The notes under the pieces were generated by a model. The model searched no databases. It had not been told where the DNA came from and saw only the letters and a list, made by a program, of their open reading frames with translations. From contig CAMEBF010000014.1 in the NCBI GenBank assembly GCA_945912145.1, positions 1 to 57,441 of the forward strand: 57,441 bases of DNA. The letters run 5' to 3'. Shown in pieces: positions 56,088 to 57,441 of this stretch. The DNA comes from an uncultured Clostridia bacterium. GTDB lineage: Bacteria > Bacillota > Clostridia > Oscillospirales > Acutalibacteraceae. Numbering within the stretch: position 1 is the first letter of the stretch; the number at the start of each line of letters is the position of its first letter. The translations under genes and the position numbers were made by a program.

Positions 56088-56607
56088 CGTTCACTTCCTC
56101 ATCGAAAATCCCGCGCAGAGGACGAATGAAAACTTCTCCCTTTTCGACGTCCACGTCGATCACGACGTCCTTGATCGCGGGAATGATGTATTCTTTGCCG
56201 TCCTTTTCGATGTACCAGATGTCGTTCGCGCCTGTCTGGGCGACGTCCGTCAGTACGCCGTAGACTTTTTCACGGTTGTCGGCGTCATAGACGGTACAGT
56301 CGATCAGATCCTGTACAAACCAGTCTCCCTTCGGGAGTTTGGCGTCGGCACGGTTCATATAGAGCGTTTTGCCGCGGAGCTTCTGCGCATCCTCGACGGT
56401 ATCGATGCCCTCTAATTTAAGAATGACGATCGCACCGTGCGGACGGCAGGAGAGCACCCTGACGGGATTCTCACCGTTTTTGCCGAAATAGAGCGTCTTA
56501 AAACGCTTCATAAAGTCGGGAGAGTCACACCACGGATTGAAGCGCACTTCTCCCCGGATGCCGTGGGTGGAGACGATTTGACCTGTTTCGAGAAATTGTT
56601 TGAGCAT
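56068..56607 (-). CDS. rimM: Ribosome maturation factor RimM
   Basis: The 179-residue protein helps assemble the 30S head. It has the N-terminal RimM fold ([15 protein letters not shown]) and the PRC-barrel end ([26 protein letters not shown]). It overlaps trmD, as is usual; rpsP, the frequent upstream partner, is not present. Confidence 0.94.
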   Translation of the reverse strand: MLKQFLETGQIVSTHGIRGEVRFNPWCDSPDFMKRFKTLYFGKNGENPVRVLSCRPHGAIVILKLEGIDTVEDAQKLRGKTLYMNRADAKLPKGDWFVQDLIDCTVYDADNREKVYGVLTDVAQTGANDIWYIEKDGKEYIIPAIKDVVIDVDVEKGEVFIRPLRGIFDEEVNGDADAD

Positions 56608-56624
56608 AAGAATCCTTTTATTGA

Positions 56625-56672
56625 ATGCAGAATTTAGAATGTAGAATGCAGAATTTAGAATGTAGAATGCAG
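56625..56672. repeat. Iterated GAATGCAGAATTTAGAATGTA repeat
   Basis: Tandem units alternating GAATGCAGAAT and TTAGAATGTA fill the gap between rimM and the next gene; the same motif is at 60-124 and near 49700. Confidence 0.7.
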
Positions 56673-56674
56673 AA

Positions 56675-57242
56675 TTATTTTGTTTTTTGCAGTTGTTCGA
56701 TCAGCCAGTCGCCGACGCGTTTTGCGGAAGAGCCGTCGGTGATGGTGTGAATTTTATTTTTGACGACCATGCGGTCGGCTTTCGTTTCGTCTTTGCCGTC
56801 CTTGACATGTTGCAGGAATGTTAATAAGTCATCCGTATCGCGGATCACTTCTCCCTTGAGAATCTCGGTCGGATCGCGGTAGACAAAGCCGCGCTTGGCG
56901 GTGTATTCGGCAATGTCGCCGATGGTAAGACCGATGGGCTTATCCGTCAGCAGGTAGTCGTAATAGACGGAGGAATAGTCCGTGATCATCGCGTCGCAGC
57001 GACCGAGAAGCTGATAGAGCTGTACGCCCTTTTCGCGCAGCAGATCATCGCTGATGAGGAAGAAGTTTGACAGCCCGATCTCCGACACGACGGACATATC
57101 CTGTACCGGGTGCGGTTTGAGGATCAGCAGACAGTTATTCTCTTTACAGAACTCATTGACGCGCTGCATATCGTCTTTCGTTTCGATGGCGGGAATGCCC
57201 GTGCCGTGACACTCCATTTCAAAGTCGCCGACGTGCTTATTG
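56675..57242 (-). CDS. CDP-glycerol glycerophosphotransferase-like protein, 5'-truncated
   Basis: The C-terminal part of a teichoic-acid-type CDP-glycerol glycerophosphotransferase is present: NEFCKENNCLLILKPHPVQD, MITDYSSVYYDYLLTDKPIG and RGFVYRDPTEILKGEV are typical of TagB/TagF-like enzymes, which add glycerol-phosphate to polymers. The family-like sequence ends near 57242 at HVGDFEME; what lies beyond on this strand (an ATG at 57283) reads as the antisense of a VirB4-like gene. The gene is therefore broken, by insertion or by an assembly join. Confidence 0.8.
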
Positions 57243-57245
57243 AGC

Positions 57246-57441
57246 GCGCCTGCCGCGGCGAAATTCAATACGGACCATTTCATTCTGGGTGGGCGGTATC
57301 ATGCGGCGCTGTCCCTGAAAAGCTACCCGCCTGTCACCGACGAGTTGGCGCTGCTGCGCTGCGTTGGGGACATGGGCGGCGTCAATCTGCGCCTGACGGC
57401 TCGGCAGGTCACGCCCGCTGAGGAGGACGCCATCCTCCACG
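57246..57441 (+). CDS. VirB4-like conjugation ATPase, partial
   Basis: The frame from 57246 to the window end encodes APAAAKFNTDHFILGGRYHA, then LKSYPPVTDELALLRCVG and LTARQVTPAEEDAILH. It resembles an N-terminal portion of VirB4/TraE-type ATPases of Tn1549-like conjugative elements, in which KFNTxHFxxG, YPxxTxEQAILRHLGE and RQVTPAEE occur. The join with the glycerophosphotransferase gene is abrupt and GC rises. Neither a start codon nor the end is within view. Confidence 0.5.

Noticed and set aside
57110-57421. Plus-strand ORF of 103 codons at the window end
   Set aside because: It runs opposite the transferase gene and in a different frame from the VirB4-like sequence; its translation has no family resemblance.

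Overview
The window looks like a chromosomal segment of an uncultured Gram-positive gut-type Clostridia (Oscillospirales or a related order is my inference). Support comes from AGGAGG ribosome binding sites about nine bases before most starts, TTGACA/TATAAT promoters, a T-box leader on alaS, Firmicutes-type gene sets (rpmH-rnpA-yidD-yidC-jag, ftsEX with an M23 hydrolase, ThiI without rhodanese next to a cysteine desulfurase, HPr with a regulatory serine) and several lipoproteins. The ordinary chromosome has moderately high GC; the stretch from about 19.7 to 28.5 kb and the last 200 bases differ.

Layout. 0-6.2 kb (+): GH2 beta-galactosidase, a lipoprotein, a short-chain dehydrogenase and a flavodiiron protein. 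6.2-13 kb (-): one long run of cysteine desulfurase, thiI, comEC, holA, an RNase M5-like Toprim protein and a secreted protein. 13.1-16.4 kb (-): alaS under a T-box, then a HIT protein. 16.5-19.3 kb (-): the rpmH-rnpA-yidD-yidC-jag cluster, without the usual neighbouring dnaA. 19.4-29.0 kb (+): accessory region with tRNA-Arg plus a truncated copy of it, an ECF sigma/anti-sigma pair, and an array of RHS-core fragments, each carrying a different C-terminal tip and most followed by a putative immunity gene. 29-32 kb: an XRE regulator, an M28 peptidase, a tiny ORF and tRNA-Ala. 32.3-37.7 kb (-): phd-doc, a HAD phosphatase, a DUF4364 protein, metA and a large lipoprotein. 37.9-43.1 kb (+): a surface protein, a LURP-one-like protein, DUF4186 and a heterodimeric ABC exporter. 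43.2-48.7 kb (-): S41 protease, M23 hydrolase, ftsX, ftsE and a PucR-type regulator. 48.9-56.6 kb (-): rsuA-like, DUF4830, a coiled-coil protein, coaD, rsmD, a Gph-like phosphatase, uvrC, ptsH, trmD and rimM. 56.7-57.4 kb: the 3' part of a CDP-glycerol glycerophosphotransferase-like gene, abutting a piece of a VirB4-like conjugation ATPase.

The most interesting part is the RHS array (21.9-29.0 kb). No N-terminal or secretion part of an RHS/WapA protein is present. Three nearly equal copies of about 500 bp of RHS core and a fourth partial copy of 227 bp act as constant segments. The segments that follow are unrelated to one another: a beta-rich tip with a two-helix membrane partner, a glycine-zipper membrane tip with a polytopic membrane partner, and a charged tip with a TPR partner. 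This looks like a bank of orphan toxin/immunity cassettes that could feed a full-length gene elsewhere by recombination; that function is inference.

Genes that clearly act together: FtsEX with the coiled-coil M23 hydrolase (cell-wall cleavage at division), ThiI with its cysteine desulfurase (tRNA thiolation), the two ABC half-transporters, Phd-Doc, RnpA/YidD/YidC/Jag (RNA processing and membrane insertion), and RimM/TrmD (ribosome and tRNA maturation).
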